Part shown: one piece after another, positions 18,045 to 26,904 of the stretch
Position numbering within the stretch: the first letter of the stretch is position 1
Layout: each line of letters opens with the position of its first letter
Origin: JAZKIX01 sp040384645
GTDB lineage: Bacteria; Pseudomonadota; Gammaproteobacteria; Burkholderiales; Burkholderiaceae_D
Reading direction: 5' to 3'
Assembly: GCA_040384645.1 (NCBI GenBank)
Contig: JAZKIX010000007.1
Coordinates: 1-59,111, forward strand
DNA: 59,111 bases
The notes under the pieces: model-generated
What the model was told of the DNA's origin: nothing
Seen by the model: only the letters and a program-made list of their open reading frames with translations
Database searches by the model: none
Position numbers and translations under genes: made by a program

Positions 18045-19394
18045 TCAGGCCGGGGCGCCATCTGGCAAGTTTGCATCGCTTGTTTCCTGCCCTTTTGTAA
18101 GTTCAAGCCAGCCGACCGCCAGTCCCAACCAGCGCCTATCGTCACTTAATGCCAGATCGATGGGTCGGCAGGTGCGATCTACCGAGATCGTCCAACGGAC
18201 TTCAGCTAAATCATCCGTGGCAAATTGATCTGGCGTGAGACTACAGCGCAAAATAAATGTCCCGTCGTCCTGCGCCGCAAGATCGCTTGCGATGTCTACG
18301 TCATTGATTTTCACTCGCGCCGACCGAAGAGTTTCTTTAGTGAGCCAACATACGAGGAGCGCGCTAACGTTCATCGGCCCATCGATCAGTGTCGGCACGA
18401 CGATGGTTGAACTTGACATCGGCCCACTCCAGCGAAATGCGCCCAGAGATGGATGTTGTTCCAACAGATGCCATTCAAAACCGGCATATGCTTCGTCCGG
18501 ATATACCCGCAAACTGCCGTCAACCCATTTCGCCGGTTCACGCAGCGCTTTGCGCGATCCCTTGAAGTCACAATTGGTAGACGCCGCGGCGGCAGCCTTG
18601 GTATTGAGGTCTGGCGCAATCTCAATTTTATGCAATCGGTCTTCATTGGCCGAACGCAATGCTGTGCTGAGTTCCTTGCGCCTGAAATTTTCGCCGTCGC
18701 GCCGCATGTTTTCAAGAAACTGCCGCTGCTCGAAAGGATCGCGCAAACGATAAGCATCGCGTCGCCAGGCCGCGTTGAATTTAAAAGTCGTGAACTCGCC
18801 AGTGGCGATAACACGTGCACCGGCTTCATGACACCGGACGAGGAAATCATAGTCGACAGCTACTTCCGCCACCGCTGGTGGGCGCCATCCGCCAATGTTG
18901 AGAGCCAACTCTTTGCGATGCAACATCGATGAGGGAGGGAAAAAATGCCTCGGACTAAAAATATCATTTGGAAAAAATCCACTTACGCAACGAATGCCGG
19001 ATCCGGGTGGCCCATACATCAAGCTTGCTGCCGCAACGATATCGGCACCGCTTTTCTCAAACACGTCCGCAGCGGTTTCAAGATGGGTCGGCCACCAAAG
19101 GTCATCGTGCCCGAGGTAAGCAATATATTTTCCTAGTGCCAGCCACAATGCATGGTTATTCGGACCCCACTGGCTGCCAAAATTTTCCGGCAAATTACAC
19201 CACTTGAACCGGCTGTCGCCAAACTCCTGCACTACTACCTCGCTATCGTCGGTACATGCATCGCCAACGACCAGTACCTCGAGATCCTGACAGGTTTGCG
19301 CTTGAACCGATTCCAGCGCTAGTCTGAGCGCAGAACTCCAGTTGAAAGTGGCAATGATTACTGTAAATTTCGGCGCGTCTGCTTTGACAATCAT
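18045..19394 (-). CDS. family 2 glycosyltransferase with C-terminal extension
   Basis: 449 residues. The GT-A fold occupies about 1-230: FTVIIATFNWSSALRLALESV at the start, VVGDACTDDSEVVV for nucleotide binding, and GHDDLWWPTHLE with the DD metal site. Residues 300-440 form an extra beta-rich domain (STIVVPTLIDGPMNVSALLVCW) of unknown role. It probably transfers a sugar to a surface polysaccharide or protein, but no other glycan genes are adjacent. The donor and acceptor are not evident. Confidence 0.8.
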   Translation of the reverse strand: MIVKADAPKFTVIIATFNWSSALRLALESVQAQTCQDLEVLVVGDACTDDSEVVVQEFGDSRFKWCNLPENFGSQWGPNNHALWLALGKYIAYLGHDDLWWPTHLETAADVFEKSGADIVAAASLMYGPPGSGIRCVSGFFPNDIFSPRHFFPPSSMLHRKELALNIGGWRPPAVAEVAVDYDFLVRCHEAGARVIATGEFTTFKFNAAWRRDAYRLRDPFEQRQFLENMRRDGENFRRKELSTALRSANEDRLHKIEIAPDLNTKAAAAASTNCDFKGSRKALREPAKWVDGSLRVYPDEAYAGFEWHLLEQHPSLGAFRWSGPMSSSTIVVPTLIDGPMNVSALLVCWLTKETLRSARVKINDVDIASDLAAQDDGTFILRCSLTPDQFATDDLAEVRWTISVDRTCRPIDLALSDDRRWLGLAVGWLELTKGQETSDANLPDGAPA

Positions 19395-19644
19395 GTGATT
19401 CCCGAGAAAAAAGCCATGGCTGAGTTGCTAACTGGTACCAAAGATAAGCCCATTGCCAAGTGTCTCATGAGCGCCGGTAAATGCCTTGTGTTTAGCGCGC
19501 TCTTTAGCCTTGGTTCATTCGCATATTGCCCCGCTACTGACAACTGTAAATTTTTTGTCCAAAAAATCTCAAATGTCCCCAATTCACCCTTGCACCTAAC
19601 GTAACGTCATGATTTATTCTGCATCGCAGATCAAGGAGAAAGCA

Positions 19645-21519
19645 ATGTTGCTGAAAATCGGGGACTTGGCCAAACGTGCCGGGCTGACGGTGCGTGCGCT
19701 GCATCATTACGATGCGATTGGCTTGTTGTCGCCGTCGAACCGGGCCGACGGCGGCGCGCGGCTCTATGATCAACACGATGTGATTCGGCTGCACCGGATC
19801 GCTGCCCTAAAGCAATTTGGTTGGTCACTACCGGAGATTCAGGCGAATCTGGATGCGCCCGACAGTGCACCGCTCGAAATCATCGAACGGCAGATGGGCG
19901 TGCTCGAACAGCAGGTGCGCTATGCGCAGGCTTTACACGATCGGCTCGGTCAGTTGCGCGAAAAGATTGCCAGCGGCGGCGACACCGGCGTCAATGACTG
20001 GCTCACACTATTGGAAATGATGACTATGATTGAAAAACACTTATCAAAAGATGACTTGGCCGACTTGCCGCAAGCGTTCACCGGCCTTGATCCAGGCTGG
20101 GCTGAATTGACGACCGAAATTGAACAAGCCATCGAGAGTGGCGTACTGCCTGAAAATCCTGAGGCGCAGGCCTTGGCTTGGCGTTGGATGCGGCTATTAA
20201 AGGATTCGACCGGCAATAACGCGACCTTGGCCATGCGGCTCAAGGCAATGCAAGAACAGGAACAGCGCGCGCAAGAAATCAACGGCATCAATCCGCGCAT
20301 GTTTGGCTGGATCACGCACGCGTTTGCCCATGCCCGTAGCACCTTGTTCGGCAAATACCTGAACCCGGCCGAGCTGGCCGATCTGCGGCGGCGCCAGATC
20401 GCGCATTTGGACCAATGGCCGCCGTTGTTTGCTGCTTTGCGCGAGCAGATGCAAGCCGGGGCTGCGGTGGGCGATCCGGCGGTGCAGGATTTGGCGCGGC
20501 GCTGGCAAGAATTATTTCTACTTTCGTATTGCGGCGACGATGCGGTACTGGAAGGCAAGGTACGCGCTGCACTGCCGCTGGAGCCGGATTTGATGTTGGG
20601 TGTCGGCATCGACATGGCCTTGATCATGTTTGTCCAGCAAGCCATCATGGCGTCCCAAAGCACGGCGGCATCTAGTACCAATGCCGGCCCGAAACCGAGC
20701 GCGCAACGGGTCGCGGTGCTGCGGGCGGCGCATCAGTTATTGGAGCAGCCACTGATCCTGGACGACCCGCTGGCGCTGAAAATCTTGGGCGCCGCCGACC
20801 AAGCCGCAGTGCGCAGCAATTTAGCGCAATATACCGATCCGATGACAACGGCATTGCGTACCTCGCTAGTGGTGCGCAGCCGCCTGGCAGAAGACGAATG
20901 GGAAAAATCTGCCAGCAACGGCGTGATCCAATATGTCATTTTGGGTGCCGGGCTCGACACCTACGCCTACCGCAGCAAGATGCAAAACTGCCGCATTTTC
21001 GAGGTCGACCTGCCGTCCACCCAGCAATGGAAACGCGATTGTTTACACGCCGCCGGGATCGAAGCGCCGCCGCAGCTGACGTATGTACCGACCAATTTCG
21101 AACATGGCAGCTTGGCAACATGTTTGGCGCAAGCCGGATTTAAACACGATCAGCCGGCGTTTTTTTCCTGGCTGGGGGTAGTGGTCTATCTGGAACCGGA
21201 AGCCATTACCGAAACCCTGCAATTCATCGCGTCCTGCGCGCCAGGCAGCGCGGTGGTGTTCGACTACGTTACCGCACCGGCCCTGCTGACAGCGATGGAA
21301 AAGATGGCGCTGGAAATGATTGCCAAGAATGTCGCCAAGAGCGACGAGCCGTGGAAGACGTACTTCGACCCGGCTATGCTGTCAGAGCAAATGCATTCCT
21401 TGGGATTTGGCGCGGCTAACAATCTTAGTGCCGAGCAATTGCATGAGCGCTACCTGTCCGGCCGCAGCGATGGATTGCGGGTTGGGAATATCGCCCGACT
21501 GATGCATGCGGTGGTGTAA
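19645..21519 (+). CDS. MerR-type regulator fused to a SAM-dependent methyltransferase
   Basis: 624 residues from ATG 19645, chosen because AAGGAG lies 6 bases before it; an upstream ATG at 19609 has no such signal. Residues 1-75 are a MerR winged helix (LLKIGDLAKRAGLTVRALHHYDAIGLL), followed by a coiled-coil helix. Residues about 125-325 resemble the TipAS-like effector region. Residues about 350-624 are a class I methyltransferase of the leucine carboxyl methyltransferase-like (TIGR00027) type, with the SAM motif VILGAGLDTYAYR. The fusion could couple ligand or methylation state to DNA binding. Its target is unknown. Confidence 0.82.
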   Translation: MLLKIGDLAKRAGLTVRALHHYDAIGLLSPSNRADGGARLYDQHDVIRLHRIAALKQFGWSLPEIQANLDAPDSAPLEIIERQMGVLEQQVRYAQALHDRLGQLREKIASGGDTGVNDWLTLLEMMTMIEKHLSKDDLADLPQAFTGLDPGWAELTTEIEQAIESGVLPENPEAQALAWRWMRLLKDSTGNNATLAMRLKAMQEQEQRAQEINGINPRMFGWITHAFAHARSTLFGKYLNPAELADLRRRQIAHLDQWPPLFAALREQMQAGAAVGDPAVQDLARRWQELFLLSYCGDDAVLEGKVRAALPLEPDLMLGVGIDMALIMFVQQAIMASQSTAASSTNAGPKPSAQRVAVLRAAHQLLEQPLILDDPLALKILGAADQAAVRSNLAQYTDPMTTALRTSLVVRSRLAEDEWEKSASNGVIQYVILGAGLDTYAYRSKMQNCRIFEVDLPSTQQWKRDCLHAAGIEAPPQLTYVPTNFEHGSLATCLAQAGFKHDQPAFFSWLGVVVYLEPEAITETLQFIASCAPGSAVVFDYVTAPALLTAMEKMALEMIAKNVAKSDEPWKTYFDPAMLSEQMHSLGFGAANNLSAEQLHERYLSGRSDGLRVGNIARLMHAVV

Positions 21520-21558
21520 GTTGGGACTGTGAGTCGCAATAGGCTCTTTTCAGGGCTT

Positions 21559-21649
21559 GCGGCTTAAAATATACTATGGTGGGTATATTTTAAGCCGCAA
21601 TGAAAACGAGCGGCGTAGGCATGTTTTTGCCTCATACTCCCCCTATTTT
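21559..21649 (+). repeat. interspersed intergenic element, copy 3, with extended palindrome
   Basis: A perfect 16-base inverted repeat (GCGGCTTAAAATATAC, 21559-21574, with its complement at 21583-21598) is the longest stem of the nine copies. CAATGAAAACGAGCGGC and an AGGCA/TTGCCT hairpin ending CATACTCCCCC follow. It lies upstream of the DUF1345 gene. Confidence 0.8.
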
Positions 21650-21740
21650 GCATTGTTATCGGCCACATGCATGGAATTTCCAAGGCGCTGGATTTTGCTG
21701 ACTATAATCGACCGCTTCACACTTCCGAGCGCCCACCTTT

Positions 21741-22397
21741 ATGTTTAGCCTCCACCGATTTGCCCGTTCACGTCCTTATTTAAGCATTGCCATTGTGGTG
21801 GGGGTGTTGGCAGTGGTGTTGGCGCCGGCGCAATGGCCCCTGACCACCACCGTGCTGGCGGCATGGAATATCGCGGTCTGGACTTATCTGTGCCTAATGG
21901 GCTGGCTGATGGTAGGTGCCAACCACGCGATGGTGCGCAGGGTTGCCGAGCAAGAAGATAAGGGTGCAGGCGCCGTGTTAGTCATCCTGTCGCTGGCGGC
22001 AACGGCTAGCTTGTTTGCTATTTTTGCTGAATTGGCTGGGCTAAAAGACTTATCCGATACCGACCGTCTGCTGCGTTACGGATTCACCGGTTCGACCATT
22101 TTGGGATCGTGGCTGTTGGTGGCGGTCTTGTTTACGCTGCACTATGCACGCGAGTTTTACCGTTCGCCGCCGGAGCAGCGCGCCTTGCGCTTTCCAGATG
22201 AAGAGAAATACCCGACATATTGGGAATTCATGTATTTTTCCTTCACCATCGCAGTCGCCGCCCAAACCTCGGACGTGAAGGTAATGAACCGCCCTATGCG
22301 CAAAATTGTGATTGCGCAATCGGTACTCAGTTTTGCCTATAACGTTGCCATCGTCGGCTTGGCGATCAATATTGCGGCCGGTATTGTCGGCGGCTAA
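21741..22397 (+). CDS. DUF1345 family inner-membrane protein
   Basis: 218 residues with about five membrane segments. The C-terminal part carries the DUF1345 pattern YFSFTIAVAAQTSDVKVMNRPMRKIVIAQSVLSFAYN. Function of the family is unknown. It is followed by a strong terminator shared with the convergent sugar-binding protein gene. Copy 3 of the intergenic element lies in its promoter region. Confidence 0.82.
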   Translation: MFSLHRFARSRPYLSIAIVVGVLAVVLAPAQWPLTTTVLAAWNIAVWTYLCLMGWLMVGANHAMVRRVAEQEDKGAGAVLVILSLAATASLFAIFAELAGLKDLSDTDRLLRYGFTGSTILGSWLLVAVLFTLHYAREFYRSPPEQRALRFPDEEKYPTYWEFMYFSFTIAVAAQTSDVKVMNRPMRKIVIAQSVLSFAYNVAIVGLAINIAAGIVGG

Positions 22398-22430
22398 GTT
22401 TTGCTCAATTTTGCTTCGATACACGCAGAT

Positions 22431-22470
22431 AAAAAAACGCGGCAAGTGAATGTCACTTGCCGCGTTTTTT
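22431..22470. terminator. strong bidirectional terminator
   Basis: A perfect 12-base stem, CGCGGCAAGTGA (22438-22449) with TCACTTGCCGCG (22453-22464), and a 3-base loop. A7 precedes it and T6 follows, so it serves both convergent genes. Confidence 0.92.
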
Positions 22471-22511
22471 ATTGCTAGCTGTCAGCCAGAGCTGACCAAG
22501 CTAAAAACCGA

Positions 22512-23753
22512 TTAACGGCGAACGCGTTTTTCGATCATTGTCTTGGCATCAGCCAATGCTTGCTTAATGTCTTTGCCATTTTCCAACACATTTTCCAACT
22601 CGGCATTGACGACTTCTTGCGCTACAGGATTGAACTTGTCGACCGAAATCGCAGGAATCTTGTGCGCGATGTCACGCCAGAGTTGACGCGCTTTTTGGCC
22701 ACCCAGGTATTCGATCGGTTGATCGATGAAGGTGTCTTTTTGCGCTTCAAACAAGGCTGGGAAAGCATCGACGCTACGCAAGGTATTGATTTGCACGTCT
22801 TTGTTCAGGGTCATGGTCTTGACGAAATCCCAAGCCAGTTGCTTGTTTGTCGCTTTTTTCGGTACCGCGAAGAAAGAGCCACCATAAGAAGCATAGGTGC
22901 CGCTTGGCAACATTGCCGAACGCCATTTACCGGTCGATGCTGGTGCCAGCCAGTTCTTCAAGTGACCAGCCAACCATGCGCCCATCATTTGCGAAGCGAT
23001 TTTGTCGCTCTTGAAGCCTTCTGACCATTCATTGGACCATGCACCAACTTTGGCATCGATACCAGCTACGCGAACCGCTTTTGCCAGTTCGAATGCTTTA
23101 ACAAAACGTGGCGAATCAACCAGCGACTTGCCGGCCTTGTCGAAATAGATCCCTTCGCCGTCTTTCAAGCCAGCGCGGATGTAGATGATTTCAACGTCGC
23201 TGGCATTCGCCAACAGGTAGGCGCCAGTTGCAGCTTTGAGTTTCTTGCCGGACTCGATATAGCTTTCCCATGATTTGGTCAAATCGGCTTCGGTAATGCC
23301 AGCCTTGTCGAACATATCTTTACGGTAAAACAGCGTGCCTGGGCCGACGTCATGTGGCATTGCAGCCAAGCCGTTGGTAGCGCTAGCAGCTTGTGGCCAA
23401 GTATATTTGGTCATTTTGTCGCGGAATTGCAGCGCGTTGTAAGGCGCTTTCGACAAATCTTCCAAGCCATTCGACTCGGCGAAACGACCGATGAAATCAA
23501 CGTCAACCGCCATCACGTCTGGCAGGTTGGAGCCGGTTGCCAGTGCTGTGGTCATGGCAGTGTGGTGATCGCCATGGTTCAGGCTGATGACTTTGACTTC
23601 GACGTCAGGATGGATCTTTTTGAATGCGGGAATGGCTTCCTTGATCGCTTTGTCTAGTTCAGGGAATGCGGCAACCGAGATGGTGGTTGCGGCGTGTGCC
23701 GAGAACGAAGCGGCAAGTGCCGCGGCAATCAAAGTACGTGATGCTAGTTTCAT
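22512..23753 (-). CDS. sugar ABC transporter substrate-binding protein (extracellular family 1)
   Basis: 413 residues with a Sec signal (cleavage near SAHA-AT, 22). It has the family 1 solute-binding pattern: TISVAAFPELDKAIKEAIPAFKKIHPDVEVKV, then DVMAVDVDFIGRFAES, and FVKTMTLNKDVQ near the C-terminus. It should bind a sugar or oligosaccharide in the periplasm. No permease or ATPase lies beside it in the window, so it may rely on a transporter elsewhere. AAGGAG precedes the ATG. Two palindromes in its promoter point to LacI-type control. Confidence 0.85.
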   Translation of the reverse strand: MKLASRTLIAAALAASFSAHAATTISVAAFPELDKAIKEAIPAFKKIHPDVEVKVISLNHGDHHTAMTTALATGSNLPDVMAVDVDFIGRFAESNGLEDLSKAPYNALQFRDKMTKYTWPQAASATNGLAAMPHDVGPGTLFYRKDMFDKAGITEADLTKSWESYIESGKKLKAATGAYLLANASDVEIIYIRAGLKDGEGIYFDKAGKSLVDSPRFVKAFELAKAVRVAGIDAKVGAWSNEWSEGFKSDKIASQMMGAWLAGHLKNWLAPASTGKWRSAMLPSGTYASYGGSFFAVPKKATNKQLAWDFVKTMTLNKDVQINTLRSVDAFPALFEAQKDTFIDQPIEYLGGQKARQLWRDIAHKIPAISVDKFNPVAQEVVNAELENVLENGKDIKQALADAKTMIEKRVRR

Positions 23754-23787
23754 TAAGACTCCTTGATATTAGTATGAGTTAACTTTC

Positions 23788-23803
23788 GTGAAATCGATTT
23801 CAC
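23788..23803 (-). promoter_or_regulatory. perfect palindromic operator upstream of the sugar-binding protein gene
   Basis: GTGAAATCGATTTCAC is a perfect 16-base palindrome with a central CG, the shape of a LacI/GalR operator. It starts 35 bases before the start codon of the minus-strand gene. Confidence 0.65.
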
Positions 23804-23838
23804 AAAAGCCGACACCATTAGAAAATAGAAGTTGCCGC

Positions 23839-23855
23839 TTGTCAACCGTTTACAA
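23839..23855 (-). promoter_or_regulatory. second palindromic operator-like site
   Basis: TTGTCAACCGTTTACAA is an imperfect 17-base palindrome (TTGT.AAC.GTT.ACAA) about 50 bases upstream of the perfect one. Paired operators would fit looping or two regulators. It resembles the TGTAACCG half-sites at 5341 and 10758. The 274-base spacer (23754-24027) holds no gene. Confidence 0.45.
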
Positions 23856-24027
23856 GGCATTTAGATAACGCTATCAGAACAATATTTGATTTCGCGTTAA
23901 ACCACCTTGGCTAAACAACATCAGAAAGGCGGATGCGCTTTGAATCACGTGCAAAATGCAGTGTCCTGTTTGCAATAAACCTGTCCAATAGCACATGGTG
24001 CTGGAGAGACAATCACCCTATCCCCTT

Positions 24028-25143
24028 CTATTCAAGGTCGATCCGGCCAACCAAGCCATGCACCTGTCCTCCAGGTCCGGCCGCAAAAAACAGGGTATTG
24101 GTCGGTTGGCTATTGAAACCATTGCCAAAGCTAATACCCCGCAAGCCATCGATGCTGATTGCTGCGCCCACTTCATTAGCCAAGGTACCGAGATACGCGC
24201 CGCTTACTGGATCGTAGGCATTGATCCTGCCATCGCCAAAATTGCCGACCAAGAGCGCGTTGCTAAAGATGCCAAAATTGCTTGGCGCTAAGGCCATGCC
24301 CCACGGTGCATTCAGACGCTCTGCGGTCAGCAGTTCTCTGACCAAATAGCCGCCGCTATCGAATACGTTGACAAACCCTAGACCGGGACCGATGACTTCG
24401 TCGAAGCCTTGGATCGTGCGCTTGGCATAGCTGACATAGATCAAGTTGCCGATAGCTTGAATCCCGTAAGGCGCGTAATCGGCAGGAATTGAGGGATCGG
24501 CGAAATTGCCGGGCACGATGACGCGATTGAAATTGGGGTCGAACACATCAACCAAGCCATGTTGGAAGTCAGTGACATACAGATAATTGGTGCCGAGATA
24601 ATTGCTAAGGGCCGCGCCTTTATACGCCTTGCCCACAGCGCCACCGTCGTAAGTCGTCACGGCGTTGGTCGCGTTGACCGAAGGCGCCCAGGCCGAGACG
24701 GTACCCGCTTCGCCCACAAAAATGAAAACACTTTTAGCCACCACGCCACCCTGCGTGATCAAAAAATCCGCCGTCGGGTTATACACAATACCGGTCGGGC
24801 CGGCGGCACCTGCTTGGCCGGCCGGCATCGCCACCACCAGCGATTGCGGGACGCCATTGCCGTCGTATAGCGTGGAGGTCGAGCTGCCGTTGGCCGCGAC
24901 CCAGGCAACACCTTGTGGATTGAAGGCGATACCCCAGCCGTTGAGCAAGAAGGGATCGATATGCGCCGCCGCAATGGTGCCGTCGGACACCAGGGCGCTA
25001 GCCCGATAACGGTCGCCGTAGTAAGCAGGCGCTGAATCGCCACCACCACCGCAACTGCCGAGCACGGCAGCCAGGCTGAGCAACAGCAGTTTGTTTGCCA
25101 GCCATCTGGCAGTACTTCGATTCACACCAAGTTCGGTTTTCAT
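24028..25143 (-). CDS. TIGR03118-family lipoprotein
   Basis: 371 residues with a lipoprotein signal (AAVLGSCGGGG). It has the repeated beta-propeller style of the TIGR03118 family: HIDPFLLNGWGIAFNPQGVAWVA, then GPTGIVYNPTADFLIT, GAALSNYLGTNYLYVTDF and NAPWGMALAPSNFG. The role of the family is unknown to me. AAGGAG precedes the ATG. The ECF sigma/anti-sigma pair lies upstream on the same strand, so it may belong to that regulon. Confidence 0.8.
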   Translation of the reverse strand: MKTELGVNRSTARWLANKLLLLSLAAVLGSCGGGGDSAPAYYGDRYRASALVSDGTIAAAHIDPFLLNGWGIAFNPQGVAWVAANGSSTSTLYDGNGVPQSLVVAMPAGQAGAAGPTGIVYNPTADFLITQGGVVAKSVFIFVGEAGTVSAWAPSVNATNAVTTYDGGAVGKAYKGAALSNYLGTNYLYVTDFQHGLVDVFDPNFNRVIVPGNFADPSIPADYAPYGIQAIGNLIYVSYAKRTIQGFDEVIGPGLGFVNVFDSGGYLVRELLTAERLNAPWGMALAPSNFGIFSNALLVGNFGDGRINAYDPVSGAYLGTLANEVGAAISIDGLRGISFGNGFNSQPTNTLFFAAGPGGQVHGLVGRIDLE

Positions 25144-25281
25144 GAGAACTCCTTTTTGAATGAATGCAGTATCAAATGAAATATCGGACGAAACTTAAAC
25201 CCATGCGCGCCAGCCAATTACGGTGGATTCCCATCGACGCTAAAAACGTTCAGGCCTGAAGGAAGCGGTGCTTGCTTACGT

Positions 25282-25914
25282 TCATGAGCTATTGAGCGGC
25301 TGCGCCAGCAATACTGCGGTTTGCAGGCGCATCCACAGGATGGCTTGGCTGCGCTGGCCATCGCTGACGGTCAAGAGGTAGGCACCGGTCGCCATCGGGC
25401 CTTCGATCACGCGTGAATGGCTCACTGCCAAGATGCGTTGCACATCCTGGATCGTGGTTTGCGGCCGGAAGATCACCAATACATTGGCAATGCTGTTATT
25501 GCGCAGATCGGCAGCGGCCATTTGCACGGCACTATGGCGTTCCGTCAACCAGAGTGCAAGCCCAACAATAATGGCAATTTGCAGCAGTGAAATCCAGCGT
25601 AGCGCCAGATTGCTGCGCATGAGCAAACCTAGCAAGCGGCGCGCCGTGTTGTGTGGCGCTGCAATCTCGGCACTGCGCCGCAGCCGCGCCAGCGATGTCT
25701 CCAGATCGGTACCGGAGGGGCGGTACGAACCGGCTACCTGCACCATCCTTTGCCGCGCCAATTCGTGCTGGCAACGCAGGCAGGTCGTCAGATGCGTCCC
25801 GACCAGGGCATCTTCGTCGGGGCTGAGAGTGCCAGCGACAAACCACGGCAACAAGGCGCATAGCTCGCGCGCACTGGAGGGATCAAGCAGCGGCAGTATG
25901 CCAGCGGCGCTCAC
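25282..25914 (-). CDS. anti-sigma factor with zinc-finger-like motif
   Basis: 210 residues from GTG 25914, which overlaps the sigma factor stop as GTGA; an ATG 28 codons upstream would lie deep in the sigma gene. Residues about 35-52 carry HLTTCLRCQHEL, the HxxxCxxC motif of zinc anti-sigma domains. One membrane segment (WISLLQIAIIVGLALWL) sits near the middle, with a periplasmic domain after it. It should hold the sigma factor at the membrane until a signal releases it. Confidence 0.85.
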   Translation of the reverse strand: MSAAGILPLLDPSSARELCALLPWFVAGTLSPDEDALVGTHLTTCLRCQHELARQRMVQVAGSYRPSGTDLETSLARLRRSAEIAAPHNTARRLLGLLMRSNLALRWISLLQIAIIVGLALWLTERHSAVQMAAADLRNNSIANVLVIFRPQTTIQDVQRILAVSHSRVIEGPMATGAYLLTVSDGQRSQAILWMRLQTAVLLAQPLNSS

Positions 25915-26528
25915 GCCACCTCCAGCAAACCGGCCAGGGCATTGTTCAAGCGACGCCGCGCGTGAAACATGCGGGTTTTCACCGTATTGACCGGGCAATC
26001 CATGATCACGGCAATTTCGCCATACGCCATGTCGTGGTAATACGTCAGATTAACCACAGTGCGCTGCAACAGCGGCAAGGCATCGACGGCATGCTCGACA
26101 ATTACATGCAACTCAAGTCGGTTGACGAGCACTTCCGGCTCATGCTCCGGCTCCCCGGCCAGCAAGTCGAAATCGGCCTCGACCGGTTCGGTCAGAACGC
26201 GCAGCGCCTTCAGTGCCTTGCGATAGGCGATGGCAAAAATCCAGGTCGATACCTTGGCGCTGAGGTCGTAGGTATGCGCCCTTTGCCACACCACTAGCAT
26301 GGTGTCGTTAATGACCTCTTCGATTAATTGCACGCTACGGGTAAAGCGACCCAAAAAGCGACCCAGACGCGGGAAATATGCACGGTACAAGGTGTCGAAA
26401 GCTAAGCCATCTTGTTGCGTGATCAGGCCGATCAGGCGCGCATCGTTCAGGTCAGCGCCGCTCCGGCCTCCGGGCGCGGCGGTGCCGGGTGGATCTGGCC
26501 GATGCAGCATCGCATTATTCTCACGCAT
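25911..26528 (-). CDS. ECF-type RNA polymerase sigma factor
   Basis: 205 residues from ATG 26528. In-frame ATGs at 26588 and 26510 are alternatives, and none has a good ribosome-binding site. Region 2 is visible as FDTLYRAYFPRLGRFLGRFTRSVQLIEEVINDTMLVVWQRA. Region 4 is LPLLQRTVVNLTYYHDMAYGEIAVIMDCPVNTVKTRMFHARRRL. It would direct RNA polymerase to a small regulon. Its gene overlaps the anti-sigma gene by four bases, so the two are translationally coupled. Confidence 0.88.
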   Translation of the reverse strand: MRENNAMLHRPDPPGTAAPGGRSGADLNDARLIGLITQQDGLAFDTLYRAYFPRLGRFLGRFTRSVQLIEEVINDTMLVVWQRAHTYDLSAKVSTWIFAIAYRKALKALRVLTEPVEADFDLLAGEPEHEPEVLVNRLELHVIVEHAVDALPLLQRTVVNLTYYHDMAYGEIAVIMDCPVNTVKTRMFHARRRLNNALAGLLEVA

Positions 26529-26733
26529 GGCATGGATACCCAAGGTCGCAGGATGATCCCATGGTAGTAAGAAGGCGTTGCCCCGCATTTGTCATTGCTC
26601 ACACTTTGCGCAGGTTTCCCCATAGCGCGCGAATGGGGCATGGCGCCAATTGCTGTGCCGCTACCGGACTCAGCAACGCCGCAGCCAACCGTGCCAGCCG
26701 ACAAATCACAGAGAATTGATCTCAATAAATAGG

Positions 26734-26816
26734 AAAAATAGGGGAGTATAAGAAGAATTATGTGCAAACCCGCACAGATTCATTGATGCAAATAAAATAC
26801 ACGCAGGAGTATATCT
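26734..26816 (-). repeat. interspersed intergenic element, copy 4
   Basis: Read on the minus strand it has GATATACT, GTATTTTA, CATCAATGAA, TGTGCGGG and TATACTCCCC in the family order. It lies upstream of the sigma factor gene, in a 376-base spacer without genes. Confidence 0.7.
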
Positions 26817-26904
26817 AAGGTCTAAAACGCCTTCCAGCAGTCTTCAGCAAGGATCGCAGATGGCTACCGCCCCCCGCAAATGGGGAACGAACGAGCGACG
26901 CGAT

